NCBI GenBank assembly: GCA_963632825.1 | Contig: CAVGWF010000077.1 | Coordinates: 6,416 to 70,415, forward strand | Direction of reading: 5' to 3' | Length of the DNA: 64,000 bases | Origin: F23-B02 sp963632825 | Lineage (GTDB): Bacteria > Bacillota > Clostridia > Oscillospirales > Oscillospiraceae | Shown here: piece by piece, positions 25,927 to 34,597 of the stretch | Position numbering within the stretch: the stretch's first letter is position 1 | Layout of the letters: each line of letters opens with the position of its first letter | Made by a program: the position numbers and the translations under genes | The notes under the pieces: model-generated | Told to the model about the DNA's origin: nothing | Databases searched by the model: none | What the model saw: only the letters and a program-made list of their open reading frames with translations

Positions 25927-26850
25927 TCAGTATAACGCCTCCTTCAGGGTATCAATATTCATGCGCATGAGGTCAAGGTATGTCACGCCGTCCTCAAATT
26001 GCTGTGCGGTGACGCTGTGCGCGGAGTAAAACGGGAGCTTTTTGCAGCCGGTGTCCTCGCAGATAACATCCGCCATTTTCTCGTTGGAAAATTCCATGTA
26101 CAGCACTGCCGGAATGCCCTCCTCGCGCACATGGTCGATCAGAAACGCCACTGTTTTTGCCGACGGCTCGGTCTGAGATGCGCAGCCCGGATACGCCGCG
26201 TAATACTCCAGCCCGTACTCCCGTGTGAAGTAGCGCATCGGGAACCGGTCGGCAAATACAAGCGTTTTGCGCACGCCGTTGAGCACCGTTGTGCGTATCT
26301 CAATATCAATTTCCATGAGCTTGGCGTTATATACCTCATAATTGAGGATATATTCATCTGTACCGTCTGGGTCTATGGCGCACAGCTCGTCGCATATCGC
26401 GCGGCATATCTCGGAAGCGTTTATGGGTGAGGTCCACACATGCTCATCAAGCTCGTCCTCCCCGTCCTCCTCGGCGGCATAGATGCCATCACCGCTCTCG
26501 TTTACTGTTTCAACGCAGTCCATCATGCGCACCGACCGCACATCCCTGCCGATGAGCGATTCGACCCACTCCTCGGATTCGCCGCCGTTATAGATAAACA
26601 GGTCGCTTTCCTCAACGGCGATTATGTCCTTCGGCGAGGGCTCATACGAGTGCACCTCTGCTCCGGGCTTTAAAAGCAGCGTTATCTGTGCCCTGCCGCC
26701 GGCTATCTCCCGCGCAAAGTCATACGCCGGAAAATCCGAGCAGACTATCTGCAGCTTTGTATCGTCCTTTGCCGTTTCCTCGGCGGTACACGCCGAAAGG
26801 ATAACGCACAGCAGCAATACTATAGGTATGATATTTCTTATTCTTCTCAT
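25927..26850 (-). CDS. Metal ABC transporter, substrate-binding lipoprotein (ZnuA/cluster 9)
   Basis: The 307-residue lipoprotein has a signal peptide ending in the lipobox ILSAC. It has ligand regions EVHSYEPSPKDI (first histidine), an acid-rich loop EEDGEDELDEHVWTSP (second histidine), and FADRFPMRYFTREYG where many ZnuA proteins hold the third. An acidic rather than histidine-rich loop is notable. The start ATG at 26850 lies one base after the hexokinase stop codon and has no clear ribosome site, so it is probably translated by reinitiation. Confidence 0.88.
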   Translation of the reverse strand: MRRIRNIIPIVLLLCVILSACTAEETAKDDTKLQIVCSDFPAYDFAREIAGGRAQITLLLKPGAEVHSYEPSPKDIIAVEESDLFIYNGGESEEWVESLIGRDVRSVRMMDCVETVNESGDGIYAAEEDGEDELDEHVWTSPINASEICRAICDELCAIDPDGTDEYILNYEVYNAKLMEIDIEIRTTVLNGVRKTLVFADRFPMRYFTREYGLEYYAAYPGCASQTEPSAKTVAFLIDHVREEGIPAVLYMEFSNEKMADVICEDTGCKKLPFYSAHSVTAQQFEDGVTYLDLMRMNIDTLKEALY

Positions 26851-26851
26851 T

Positions 26852-28108
26852 TTAATCAAGCAGCACTGCGGCAGCTGTGCCGATAAGACTCATGTTTTCA
26901 AAGTTTACAAATTCATAGCTCCTGCCCATGATCTCTCCGGCATATATATCCATGAATTTCTCAAGCTCCGGACGCAGGAGGCGGCTTGCCGAAAACAGCG
27001 AGCCGTCAACACCGATGCATACCGGTCTGCCGGTGCCGGCACCGGTGAGCTCAAGTATCGCACACAGCTTGCAGGCTATGCAGCGTGCGGCACGCTCGAA
27101 CATTTCGTTTATTATGTAAACCAAATTAACTCTGTCCTCGCTGTTGAAGCCCTTGGGAAATCGTCCGCTGCCCCATTTATCTATTGTAGGCGTTGCGACC
27201 TCGGTCATTTTTTCGATGATAGCCGCGGCATTTTCCGAAAACAGCCCCTCGCGTGCAGCCTGCTTGAGCGTGTACATGCAGACCTGTCCGAGATAGCGTC
27301 CGGAAATGAGCTTTTCGGCGGTGTACTCGCCGGTATCGGGGAGATCCGCGTCCATTGCGAGATCGCAGTCGCCGCGCGGGAAGCCGTCAAATGCGCCGCT
27401 TTCGAGGGTGACGAGCATTTTGCCGCTCTTATCCGAGCCGAGCTTGGGGATGCTTCCGAGCTCAAGCTCGCAGCAGGTGTTGCAGCCGGTTCCAGCAACG
27501 AGCCCCACGAAGCCGGAATATGTGTCCTTTGAGAGAGCCTTTGCCGCAAGCAGCGTGGCAGGGGTGTCGTTTAATACGACTATCCTTCCAACACGCACTC
27601 CCCTGCGTTCGAGCTCTGCGCGCAGAGATGCGCCGAGATACGAGCCGCGGGCTCCCTTAATATCCACCTGCTTTGTAAGCCCAAGCACCCTGCCGTCCCG
27701 TTCGGGAGTTATCCCGACCGGATACGAAAAGCAGAAGCCGATGTTTTCCGTCTCTCCCATGAGCGGCTGTACCGCATCTGCAACCTTCCCGATAAACTCG
27801 TCCCAGCTCACCGTGCCGTCGGAGCCGGGCATTGGCTGAGTGCTCTGATGCTCTATCACGGCACCGGATGCGTCAAATCCAATGACCGCGGTGCGGAAAT
27901 TCGTGCCTCCCGCGTCGATGACCACGGCCTTTTCGTTTCGCACCGGTCTTCTGCCGGACGCAAGATATGTCGGTATCATCGGCAGTGAGCTTTTGCCGCC
28001 GGCAAGTCCCGCCTTCATGCTCTCCGTAAACGCCTTTGTACAGGCGCTCAGATCCACTCTCTCGGCATCCATGCCGTGAGCCTTCATAAACTGTGCTACT
28101 TTTATCAT
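26852..28108 (-). CDS. Hexokinase (eukaryotic-type family)
   Basis: The 418-residue sugar kinase follows the eukaryotic hexokinase plan, not the short bacterial Glk or ROK plan. The glycine-rich phosphate loop is AVVIDAGGTNFRTAVIGF (about residues 61-78), followed by FCFSYPVGI, the catalytic-base region VVLNDTPATLLAAKAL, GLVAGTGCNTCCEL and the C-terminal adenosine motif GVDGSLFSASRLLR. It phosphorylates a hexose, probably glucose, at C6. ATG at 28108 follows GAGGTG closely. It is the first gene of a unit that runs into a metal transporter. Confidence 0.88.
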   Translation of the reverse strand: MIKVAQFMKAHGMDAERVDLSACTKAFTESMKAGLAGGKSSLPMIPTYLASGRRPVRNEKAVVIDAGGTNFRTAVIGFDASGAVIEHQSTQPMPGSDGTVSWDEFIGKVADAVQPLMGETENIGFCFSYPVGITPERDGRVLGLTKQVDIKGARGSYLGASLRAELERRGVRVGRIVVLNDTPATLLAAKALSKDTYSGFVGLVAGTGCNTCCELELGSIPKLGSDKSGKMLVTLESGAFDGFPRGDCDLAMDADLPDTGEYTAEKLISGRYLGQVCMYTLKQAAREGLFSENAAAIIEKMTEVATPTIDKWGSGRFPKGFNSEDRVNLVYIINEMFERAARCIACKLCAILELTGAGTGRPVCIGVDGSLFSASRLLRPELEKFMDIYAGEIMGRSYEFVNFENMSLIGTAAAVLLD

Positions 28109-28118
28109 TTTACACCTC

Positions 28119-28148
28119 AAAGACCCGGCGGAGTACCGCCGGGTCTTT
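28119..28148 (-). terminator. Hairpin after the SPFH gene
   Basis: AAAGACCCGGCGG pairs with CCGCCGGGTCTTT around a 4-base loop; the T run is short. It separates the nfeD-SPFH pair from the hexokinase gene. Confidence 0.75.
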
Positions 28149-28161
28149 ATAAATCCGATTA

Positions 28162-29061
28162 TTACTTCTCTGCGGGAACGCTCTTTACGGACTCTACAAT
28201 GCCCTCGGCGAGACCGGCTATGCCCTGTATCTCGCTGGGTATGATTATCTTGGTCGCCTTGCCGTTTGCTGCGGCAGTGAAGGCTTCAAGAGCCTTTATC
28301 TTCAGCACGGCATCACTCGGCATGGACTCGTTTATCAGGCGAATGCCCTCTGCCGTTGCCTTCTGGACCTTGAGGATAGCCTCAGCCTCACCCTCGGCCT
28401 CAAGGATCTGCTGCTGCTTCTTGGCATCGGCGCGCAGGATGGCAGATTCCTTTTCACCCTCGGCTTCAAGGATGGCGGCGCGCTTTTCGCCTTCCGCGCG
28501 CAGAATGGCCTCGCGGCGCTCACGCTCTGCCTTCATCTGCTTTTCCATCGCCGACTGGATCTCTCTGGGCGGGAGAATGTTCTTGAGCTCAACGCGGTTT
28601 ACCTTGATGCCCCACGGGTCGGTAGCTTCATCAAGAATGGTGCGCATTCTGCCGTTTATAAGATCGCGGCTGGTGAGGCACTGGTCAAGCTCCAGATCGC
28701 CGATGATGTTGCGCAGCGTTGTAGCCGAGAGGTTCTCGATAGCTACCATGGGGTGCTCTATGCCATAGGTATACAGCTTGGGGTCGGTTATCTGGAAGTA
28801 GATAACAGTGTCGATCTGCATGGTGACATTATCCTTGGTGATAACGGGCTGGGGCGGGAAATCGGCCACCTGCTCCTTGAGGGAAATGGTCTTTGCGACC
28901 CTTTCAAAAAACGGAATCTTTACATGAATGCCGGTGCCCCATGTCGCCTGATACTTGCCCAGGCGCTCGATTATCATCACCTTGCTCTGCTGAACGATCC
29001 GGATGTTTCTTACAATGATCACTAATGCAAGAAGCACTATTACCGCAATTACATATTCCAT
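28162..29061 (-). CDS. SPFH/Band 7 (stomatin-like) membrane protein
   Basis: The 299-residue protein has one N-terminal membrane helix (1-20), a Band 7 domain with IERLGKYQATWGTGIHVKIPF and VDTVIYFQITDPKLYTYGI, and a long charged coiled coil (about 180-240) with repeated EAEGEK/RADAKK units. Such proteins form large membrane-associated rings that organise microdomains and shield or regulate proteases. It is paired with an NfeD-like gene upstream, the conserved partner. Confidence 0.93.
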   Translation of the reverse strand: MEYVIAVIVLLALVIIVRNIRIVQQSKVMIIERLGKYQATWGTGIHVKIPFFERVAKTISLKEQVADFPPQPVITKDNVTMQIDTVIYFQITDPKLYTYGIEHPMVAIENLSATTLRNIIGDLELDQCLTSRDLINGRMRTILDEATDPWGIKVNRVELKNILPPREIQSAMEKQMKAERERREAILRAEGEKRAAILEAEGEKESAILRADAKKQQQILEAEGEAEAILKVQKATAEGIRLINESMPSDAVLKIKALEAFTAAANGKATKIIIPSEIQGIAGLAEGIVESVKSVPAEK

Positions 29062-29080
29062 TTATTTTCTCCTTTATTCT

Positions 29081-29533
29081 TTATTTTACCGTTTCGAGTA
29101 CCGCCACGATGAGCTTTACTCCGTCAATACGCTGAGCGGTGACAAGTGAATCCTTGGGTATTATCTCCTCGTTTGCGCTCCTTGCCGTCCATGTCTTGCC
29201 GTCAACATAAACGGCGCCGGTGCCCGCGATATTATCTATCGTCTCGGTGACTCTGCACTCCTTGCCGATAACTATGTCGGCATTGGTCGGCTCGACCTTA
29301 TTGTTGACATATTTCTTCACCAGCGGTCTTGTGTAATACAATGTCACCGCCGAAACAGCGAGAAACGCGAGCACCTGCGCCCAAGCCGGAGCGCCGAACA
29401 TTGCGCACAGCAGCGCCGCCAGAGCGCCTATGGCAAACCAGATGCATACAAGCCCCACCGTTACAGCCTCGACAACGATAAACAGCACCATGGCAGCAAG
29501 CCACAGCGTGGTCATCGTAAATTCAAATGTCAT
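29081..29533 (-). CDS. NfeD family membrane protein
   Basis: The 150-residue short NfeD has four hydrophobic segments (about 6-90) and a C-terminal OB-fold domain with GKECRVTETIDNIAGTGAVYVDGKTWTARS. NfeD proteins act with SPFH partners, here encoded 20 bases downstream. ATG at 29533 follows GGAGGTG by six bases, better than the start at 29542. Confidence 0.9.
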   Translation of the reverse strand: MTFEFTMTTLWLAAMVLFIVVEAVTVGLVCIWFAIGALAALLCAMFGAPAWAQVLAFLAVSAVTLYYTRPLVKKYVNNKVEPTNADIVIGKECRVTETIDNIAGTGAVYVDGKTWTARSANEEIIPKDSLVTAQRIDGVKLIVAVLETVK

Positions 29534-29670
29534 TGCCTTCACCTCCGTTTGTTTTTATTATTGTTTTTATTATATTGTATAACATTTATCATATTTAATC
29601 AATAGCAAACCGTGCGTTTTCTATACCGTGGAGATTATTGCCTTCCGCATTTGATTTAGATCATTACCAC

Positions 29671-29699
29671 TTTACATTTGTGATGTGTTGATGTAATAT
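29671..29699 (+). promoter_or_regulatory. Promoter of the yerC-like operon
   Basis: TTTACA at 29671-29676 and TAATAT at 29694-29699, 17-base spacer. Confidence 0.65.
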
Positions 29700-29745
29700 A
29701 GAAGCATGAATGTGTTTTCTGATGACCGCAAGGAGGTTGTTATTT

Positions 29746-30045
29746 ATGAATAAGCTTAACAGAAAGCCCCGTAATCAGGATATGTACAAGGCGATACTTA
29801 CGCTTAAGACCGTTGAGGAATGTATGGATTTCTTTGATGATCTGTGCACCGTTACCGAGATACAGGCTATGGAGCAGCGCTATCAGGTAGCCGTCTGCCT
29901 TTCAAAGGGCATGATATACAATGACATTCTCGCCGAGACCGGCGCTTCGAGTGCTACGATAAGCCGCGTTAACCGCTCCCTGCAGTACGGTAAGGACGGA
30001 TACGAGATGGTGTTCGGCCGTCTGGAGCAGCAGGCAGGGAACTGA
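29746..30045 (+). CDS. YerC/YecD family TrpR-like regulator
   Basis: The 99-residue all-helical protein has the TrpR-superfamily helix-turn-helix: LCTVTEIQAMEQRYQVAVCLSKG followed by YNDILAETGASSATISRVNR. It is predicted to bind DNA as a dimer; the family's effector is not known. AAGGAGG precedes the ATG at 29746. Its stop overlaps the start of the next gene (TGATG), so it is coupled to a methyltransferase gene. Confidence 0.88.
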   Translation: MNKLNRKPRNQDMYKAILTLKTVEECMDFFDDLCTVTEIQAMEQRYQVAVCLSKGMIYNDILAETGASSATISRVNRSLQYGKDGYEMVFGRLEQQAGN

Positions 30046-30782
30046 TGAATACATCCTACGGTCCCCTGTCGGCTTGGTATGACAAGCTCACCGGCGATAT
30101 ACCCTACGGTGAATTTGCGGACTTTTACGAAAAGTGCTTTGCGGCAGACGGGGGCGAGTTCGGAACACTGCTCGACCTGTGCTGCGGCACCGGAACACTT
30201 ACCGCTCTGATGGCGCAGAGGGGATACGAGCTCATAGCGGTCGATGCCTCGCCTGATATGCTCATGCAGGCATCCGGCAAGGCGCCGGCGGACGGGATAC
30301 AGCCGCTTTACCTGTGTCAGGACGCCGCCGGGCTTGATCTGTACGGCACGGTGGATGCCGCCTACTGCTCGCTTGACGGGATAAATTATATTTCTCCGAA
30401 AAAGCTCGGCAGAGTTTTTGAAAGGCTGCACCTTTTTGTGCGCCCGTACGGGCTTCTGATCTTCGACATCAAAACGCCCGAATGTCTGCGGAGCCTCGAC
30501 GGCGAGATATTTGTCGACGAAACGGATGATGTACTGTGCCTGTGGCGCGCGGATTTTGACGAGGACGAGCGGTGCATATGCTATGGCATGGATATTTTCT
30601 CCCGCTGCGGCAGACTGTGGCGGCGGGATGAGGAGGAGCACATCGAATATGCCCACGAGCCCGATATGCTCAAGGCGCTCCTTGAGCGCTCCGGCTTTGA
30701 GAGCGTCGAGCTTCACGCCCGGTGTCCGCAGTCAGACAGCGGAAGGATGTTCATAACGGCTAAGAACACGAGCATATATTGA
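30045..30782 (+). CDS. Class I SAM-dependent methyltransferase
   Basis: The 245-residue protein has the SAM motif LLDLCCGTGTLTALMA (near residue 48), motif II acidic residue in IAVDASPDML, and YCSLDGINYI in the motif IV position. It resembles small-molecule methyltransferases of the YerC-linked clostridial type. The substrate is unknown. The start overlaps the yerC-like stop. Confidence 0.85.
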   Translation: MNTSYGPLSAWYDKLTGDIPYGEFADFYEKCFAADGGEFGTLLDLCCGTGTLTALMAQRGYELIAVDASPDMLMQASGKAPADGIQPLYLCQDAAGLDLYGTVDAAYCSLDGINYISPKKLGRVFERLHLFVRPYGLLIFDIKTPECLRSLDGEIFVDETDDVLCLWRADFDEDERCICYGMDIFSRCGRLWRRDEEEHIEYAHEPDMLKALLERSGFESVELHARCPQSDSGRMFITAKNTSIY

Positions 30783-30791
30783 GGTAATACA

Positions 30792-31673
30792 ATGGACAGA
30801 ATATTGAGATCAACAGCCGGAAACGGCTTTGTAAAAATGTCAGCTATAAGCGCAAGAGAAACGGTTGAACGCGCAAAGACCATTCACAACTGCACTCCCA
30901 CCACTGCGGCGGCCTTGGGACGCACGCTGTGCGCCGCGTCCATGCTCGGCAACATGATGAAGGAGGATAACGGCAGCCTTACCGTCCGCATAAACGGCGG
31001 CGGTCCTATCGGCAGCATAGTTGCCGTTTCCGACAGTGCGGGCTTCGTGCGCGGCTATGTCACCGACCCCACGGTCGATCTGCCGCTGAGGTCGGACGGC
31101 AAGCTCGATGTCGGCGGTGCCGTCGGCAGAAACGGCTTCCTGACCGTCAGCCGTGATATCGGTCTGAAGGAGCCCTATATAGGCTCTACCGAGCTCGTTT
31201 CCGGTGAGATAGCCGAGGATCTGACCTCGTACATGCTTGAAAGCGAGCAGATCCCCGCAGCCTGCGGCCTCGGCGTTCTGGTGGACACCGATATGAGCAT
31301 TAAGTCCGCCGGAGGGTTTATCGTGCAGCTCATGCCCGGTGCGCCCGATGAGCTTATCGACAGGCTTGAGGAGAACATCCTCATGATGGACGCACTGACC
31401 ACCATTCTTGCCGAGGATGGGCTCGAGGCTGTGTTCGATCAGGTGCTCAAAGGGCTTGAGCATCATATTGTCGGCACCGACGAGGTCGGATACCGCTGCT
31501 CATGCAGCCGTGAGCGCGTTGCCGAGGTGATGCTCGGTGTTGGCGCGGATGAGCTCAGGAGTATGGCCGCCGAGGGCAAGAATGTTGATGTCAGCTGCCA
31601 GTTCTGCGACACGGTATATACATTCACGCCCGACGATATATCAGAGCTTCTTGAGCAGCTAAAAAACGATTAA
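30792..31673 (+). CDS. hslO: Redox-regulated chaperone Hsp33
   Basis: The 293-residue cytoplasmic holdase is switched on by oxidation. The N-terminal domain carries TVRINGGGPIGSIVAVSDSAGFVRGYV and the C-terminal zinc centre has the cysteine pairs CSCSRERV and CQFC, whose disulfide formation releases zinc and activates the chaperone. It is the third gene of the yerC-like operon, nine bases after the methyltransferase. Confidence 0.95.
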   Translation: MDRILRSTAGNGFVKMSAISARETVERAKTIHNCTPTTAAALGRTLCAASMLGNMMKEDNGSLTVRINGGGPIGSIVAVSDSAGFVRGYVTDPTVDLPLRSDGKLDVGGAVGRNGFLTVSRDIGLKEPYIGSTELVSGEIAEDLTSYMLESEQIPAACGLGVLVDTDMSIKSAGGFIVQLMPGAPDELIDRLEENILMMDALTTILAEDGLEAVFDQVLKGLEHHIVGTDEVGYRCSCSRERVAEVMLGVGADELRSMAAEGKNVDVSCQFCDTVYTFTPDDISELLEQLKND

Positions 31674-31690
31674 AAACTTCAAAATTGTTA

Positions 31691-31719
31691 TTGACATTTG
31701 AGGGAAGCTTTAGTATAAT
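31691..31719 (+). promoter_or_regulatory. Promoter of the tRNA cluster
   Basis: Consensus TTGACA (31691-31696) and TATAAT (31714-31719), 17-base spacer, 18 bases before the first tRNA. Confidence 0.85.
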
Positions 31720-31736
31720 GAACAAGCCGCTGATGA

Positions 31737-31813
31737 GGGAGCATAGCTCAGCTGGTTAGAGCACCTGCCTTACAAGCAGGGGGTCACTGGTTCGAGTCCA
31801 GTTGTTCCCACCA
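31737..31813 (+). tRNA. tRNA-Val (anticodon TAC)
   Basis: Seven-pair acceptor stem GGGAGCA/TGTTCCC, anticodon stem CCTGC/GCAGG enclosing loop CTTACAA, T-loop GGTTCGAGTCC, encoded CCA. Confidence 0.97.
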
Positions 31814-31827
31814 TTTTATCAGCACAT

Positions 31828-31903
<76 letters not shown>

Positions 31904-31906
31904 TTT

Positions 31907-31982
31907 GCGGGCATAGCTCATCCGGTAGAGCGCCACCTTGCCAAGGTGGAGGTAGCGAGTTCGAGTCTCGTTGCCCGCTCCA
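31907..31982 (+). tRNA. tRNA-Gly (anticodon GCC)
   Basis: Acceptor GCGGGCA/TGCCCGC, anticodon stem CCACC/GGTGG around TTGCCAA, encoded CCA. A 12-bp inverted repeat without T run (31991-32021) follows and may guide processing. Confidence 0.97.
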
Positions 31983-32027
31983 AAAAATGCGTTTGCAGGC
32001 TTCGCTTTAAAGCCTGCAAACTAATAT

Positions 32028-32102
32028 GGCGTCATAGCCAAGTGGTAAGGCAGCGGACTGCAAATCCGCGATTCCCCGGTTCAAATCCGGGTGACGCCTC
32101 CA
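32028..32102 (+). tRNA. tRNA-Cys (anticodon GCA)
   Basis: Acceptor GGCGTCA/TGACGCC, anticodon stem GCGGA/TCCGC around CTGCAAA, encoded CCA. Confidence 0.97.
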
Positions 32103-32103
32103 T

Positions 32104-32132
32104 AAACCCGACTGTCGGCAGTCGGGTTTTTC
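32104..32132 (+). terminator. Terminator of the tRNA cluster
   Basis: AAACCCGACTG pairs with CAGTCGGGTTT, followed by further T residues. Confidence 0.88.
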
Positions 32133-32380
32133 TTATATTCTGCTGTACCCTCTGCCCTACCCTCATCTCGGCAAACCCTTCGTTTACCTTTCCGGAAAGC
32201 TGCGGCGGCGTACACATTGAAAGGTACTGCGAAACGATACGGCATATTGCCGAGATAAACGGATGCAGGGTCATTGACCTTTATAAATACCGCACGCCTT
32301 ACGATTCCATCGACGGCTCTCATCCGAACAGCTCCGGAATGAACACGCTTGCATCCCTTATGGTAAAAGAGATGATATGA
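32133..32380 (+). pseudogene. C-terminal remnant of an SGNH/GDSL hydrolase
   Basis: The frame ending at 32380 reads CCTLCPTLISANPSF and later RYCETIRHIAEINGCRVIDLY, then DGSHPNSSGMNTLASLMV. These look like the last 75-80 residues of an SGNH hydrolase, including the catalytic Asp-x-x-His block (DGSHPN). The N-terminal serine and glycine blocks are absent. No start codon or ribosome site is present: the frame emerges directly out of the tRNA-Cys terminator. It is best read as a deletion remnant whose own terminator survives just downstream. Confidence 0.65.
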
Positions 32381-32406
32381 CCCCCGACCATGGTCGGGGG
32401 TATTTT
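32380..32406 (+). terminator. Terminator after the SGNH remnant
   Basis: A perfect palindrome CCCCCGACCATGGTCGGGGG followed by TATTTT. Confidence 0.75.
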
Positions 32407-32410
32407 CATA

Positions 32411-32444
32411 TAAAAATGGGTGCGGCGTGGGAGATGCCGCACCC
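32411..32444 (-). terminator. Terminator after the oleate hydratase gene
   Basis: GGGTGCGGC pairs with GCCGCACCC and is followed on the minus strand by ATTTTTA. Confidence 0.8.
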
Positions 32445-32490
32445 AAAGCCTCCGCTTTTTTGAGAAAAACCGGTGGCAACACTGATGAAA

Positions 32491-34266
32491 TTATACTATA
32501 TCGTACTTCTTGAGCAGGTCTGCGACGACATTGTTCGTAAGAGGCTCCTTGAGCAGTCCGAGGATGGGCATGATGGTCGGCAGCAGGAACTCAGCCGGCT
32601 TCTTGCCGTCGAGGAGCTTGCTCGTTGCGTACAGCAGGTCGCGTACATCGTAAACGGAGCCCCAGACCTCGGGAACGCCGCGGTCAACATTGCACAGCGT
32701 GTAGACTGCTTCCATGCCGGTACGGATGGAGTACTCGGTGGTGAAAACGGTGTCACGCGGGGTGTCGGCAAACTGACCGACGAACGCGAGGTTTACGGAG
32801 CCGTCGGGAACTACCTTGGGACGGTCGCCCTCTGCTCTGGGCATGAAGAAGGTGGTTACATAAGGCATCATGCACGGAGTGGTATTGCACTCGTTGGCGG
32901 CAAGATCCATGATCTGATCCTCGGGGATACCGATGTGGTACAGCCACTCTGCGGCAAGCTCGATGCCGGTGCACTGGTACATGGGCTTTTTGATGAAGTC
33001 GCCCTCGTCGTCCCAGCAGTTAAGACCGTAAACCCAGATCAGGCAGTGGTCGGCGGGCTGCTCCTGGAACTGACCCTGACGGTTGATGGTCCAGCTCACG
33101 AGCCAGCTCGAGTCGCGGCAGGTCACGATGCCGCCGGTGACGACCTTGCCGGACAGAGGATCGCGCTTGCAGATCTTCCGGATAGCGTCGAGGATCTGCT
33201 TGTTTGCGGTATCGACGGTCCAGGACTCCCAGGAGGTCTCCTTGATGCCGGCGAAGAACTTCTCGGGACGGCCGAAGGCCGGATCCTGAGCCGCGATCTT
33301 CTTCCACATTTCGATGGAGGGACCCTCGCCGTTTTTGACGGTGACGACGGGAGCATGGGTGTTGTCGCCGTATGCCGAAGCATCGCCCTGGCAGCCGTTG
33401 GTGCAGATAACGAGATCGTTCTCGGTGAGGTCGATGACTTTCTCAACGCCGCCCTGAGTGTACTCTATCTTCTTTGCGACCTTCTTCTCGGGGGTGCAGT
33501 CGCAGACGATGTTGGTAACGGTCGTATCATAGAGGATCCTGCCGCCGTGGTCGGTTATGTACTTGCACATGGGCAGGATCATGGACTCATACTGGTTGTA
33601 ACGGGTGAAACGCAGTGCGCTCAGATCGGGCAGACCGTCGATGTGATGGATGTAGCGCTGCAGATACAGCTTCATCTCGAGTGCGGAGTGCCATTTCTCG
33701 AATGCAAACATCGTCTGCCAGTAGGTCCAGAAGTTAGTTGCATAGAACTCATCGTCGAACACATCGTCGATCTTCTTGTCCTCAAGGGACTTGTTGGTGG
33801 ACATGAACAGCTTCAGGAGCTGAGTTGCGGCGCCGGGGGTAAGGCCGTACTTTCTGTCGGTGTGCGCGTCCTGGCCCTGCTTTTCGGTAACACGGCACAG
33901 GGAGAAGTTCGGGTCTTCCTTGTTCAGATGATAGTACTCGGAGAAAACGGTCTCACCGGGGTTTACGATGGATGGGATGGATTTGAACAGATCCCACATA
34001 CACTCGAAGTGGTTATCCATCTCACGGCCGCCGCGCATTATGAAGCCCTTGGTTGCATCGTAAATGCCGTCGCAGGAGCCGCCCGCCAGAGGCAGGTGCT
34101 CAAACAGTGTAATATGCTCGCCCGGCATCTGAGCGTCACGGATGAGGAAGCAGGCTGCCGCAAGACCTGCAAGACCGGTGCCTACTATGTAGGCGGATTT
34201 TTCGTCTATCCCTTCGGGCTTCTTTGGGGTGGCAAAAGCTTCATAGTTACCGCTGCTGTAATACAT
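32491..34266 (-). CDS. ohyA: Oleate hydratase
   Basis: The 591-residue FAD enzyme adds water to the cis-9 double bond of oleic acid, giving 10-hydroxystearate, a detoxification of host or dietary unsaturated fatty acids. It opens with YYSSGNYEAFATPKKPEG, a hallmark of the myosin-cross-reactive-antigen family. It has the dinucleotide loop VGTGLAGLAAACFL (about 28-41), LAGGSCDG and a RGGREMDNHFECMWD region near the active site. The start at 34266 follows AGGAGG. A ferredoxin gene lies 58 bases upstream on the same strand, with a Crp/Fnr gene before it. Confidence 0.95.
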   Translation of the reverse strand: MYYSSGNYEAFATPKKPEGIDEKSAYIVGTGLAGLAAACFLIRDAQMPGEHITLFEHLPLAGGSCDGIYDATKGFIMRGGREMDNHFECMWDLFKSIPSIVNPGETVFSEYYHLNKEDPNFSLCRVTEKQGQDAHTDRKYGLTPGAATQLLKLFMSTNKSLEDKKIDDVFDDEFYATNFWTYWQTMFAFEKWHSALEMKLYLQRYIHHIDGLPDLSALRFTRYNQYESMILPMCKYITDHGGRILYDTTVTNIVCDCTPEKKVAKKIEYTQGGVEKVIDLTENDLVICTNGCQGDASAYGDNTHAPVVTVKNGEGPSIEMWKKIAAQDPAFGRPEKFFAGIKETSWESWTVDTANKQILDAIRKICKRDPLSGKVVTGGIVTCRDSSWLVSWTINRQGQFQEQPADHCLIWVYGLNCWDDEGDFIKKPMYQCTGIELAAEWLYHIGIPEDQIMDLAANECNTTPCMMPYVTTFFMPRAEGDRPKVVPDGSVNLAFVGQFADTPRDTVFTTEYSIRTGMEAVYTLCNVDRGVPEVWGSVYDVRDLLYATSKLLDGKKPAEFLLPTIMPILGLLKEPLTNNVVADLLKKYDIV

Positions 34267-34324
34267 TGTGGTTCCTCCTGAATATATATTTTTTCTGCAC
34301 ATGGTGCAGTAAGGTACAGGATCC

Positions 34325-34498
34325 TCAGCGCTTTTCGATGGCTCTTATCGGGCAGGCAAGATAGCACGCTCCGCAATGAACGCACCTTTCCTGCTCAATC
34401 CTGAGCGGCTTTCTGCCCGCGTCGATGCAGTTTACGGGGCACCTTGAATGGCATCCGCCGCAGCCGGCGCATCTTTCGCTGACGAAATAGGTTTCCAC
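34325..34498 (-). CDS. Small 2[4Fe-4S] ferredoxin
   Basis: This 57-residue frame has two complete four-cysteine cluster motifs, CAGCGGCHSRCP and CVHCGACYLACP, the clostridial-type 2[4Fe-4S] ferredoxin pattern. The start is GTG at 34498, with GGAAGG nine bases upstream. It carries low-potential electrons. Its place directly before ohyA suggests it may deliver electrons to the flavin, since oleate hydratase works best with reduced FAD; that link is inference. Confidence 0.88.
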   Translation of the reverse strand: METYFVSERCAGCGGCHSRCPVNCIDAGRKPLRIEQERCVHCGACYLACPIRAIEKR

Positions 34499-34535
34499 AG
34501 TGTTGTCCTTCCGGTATTTTCCTCTTTTTTATGTA

Positions 34536-34565
34536 CTGCGGCGGCAGCTCCCACAGCCGCCGCAG
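34536..34565 (-). other. Strong hairpin between the Fnr-like and ferredoxin genes
   Basis: CTGCGGCGGC pairs with GCCGCCGCAG, but no T run follows on the minus strand, so it looks like an mRNA stability or processing element rather than a terminator. Confidence 0.6.
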
Positions 34566-34597
34566 CGAAGAGGGGGAATATAAGAAACTGAGTTATC

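Noticed and set aside
31991..32021. Inverted repeat between tRNA-Gly and tRNA-Cys as a terminator
   Set aside because: No T run follows it, and the tRNA-Cys has no separate promoter, so read-through is more likely.
32473..34281. A 602-codon open frame on the plus strand opposite oleate hydratase
   Set aside because: It mirrors a well-conserved gene, has no ribosome site and its product resembles no family; it is an artefact of GC-rich codon use.
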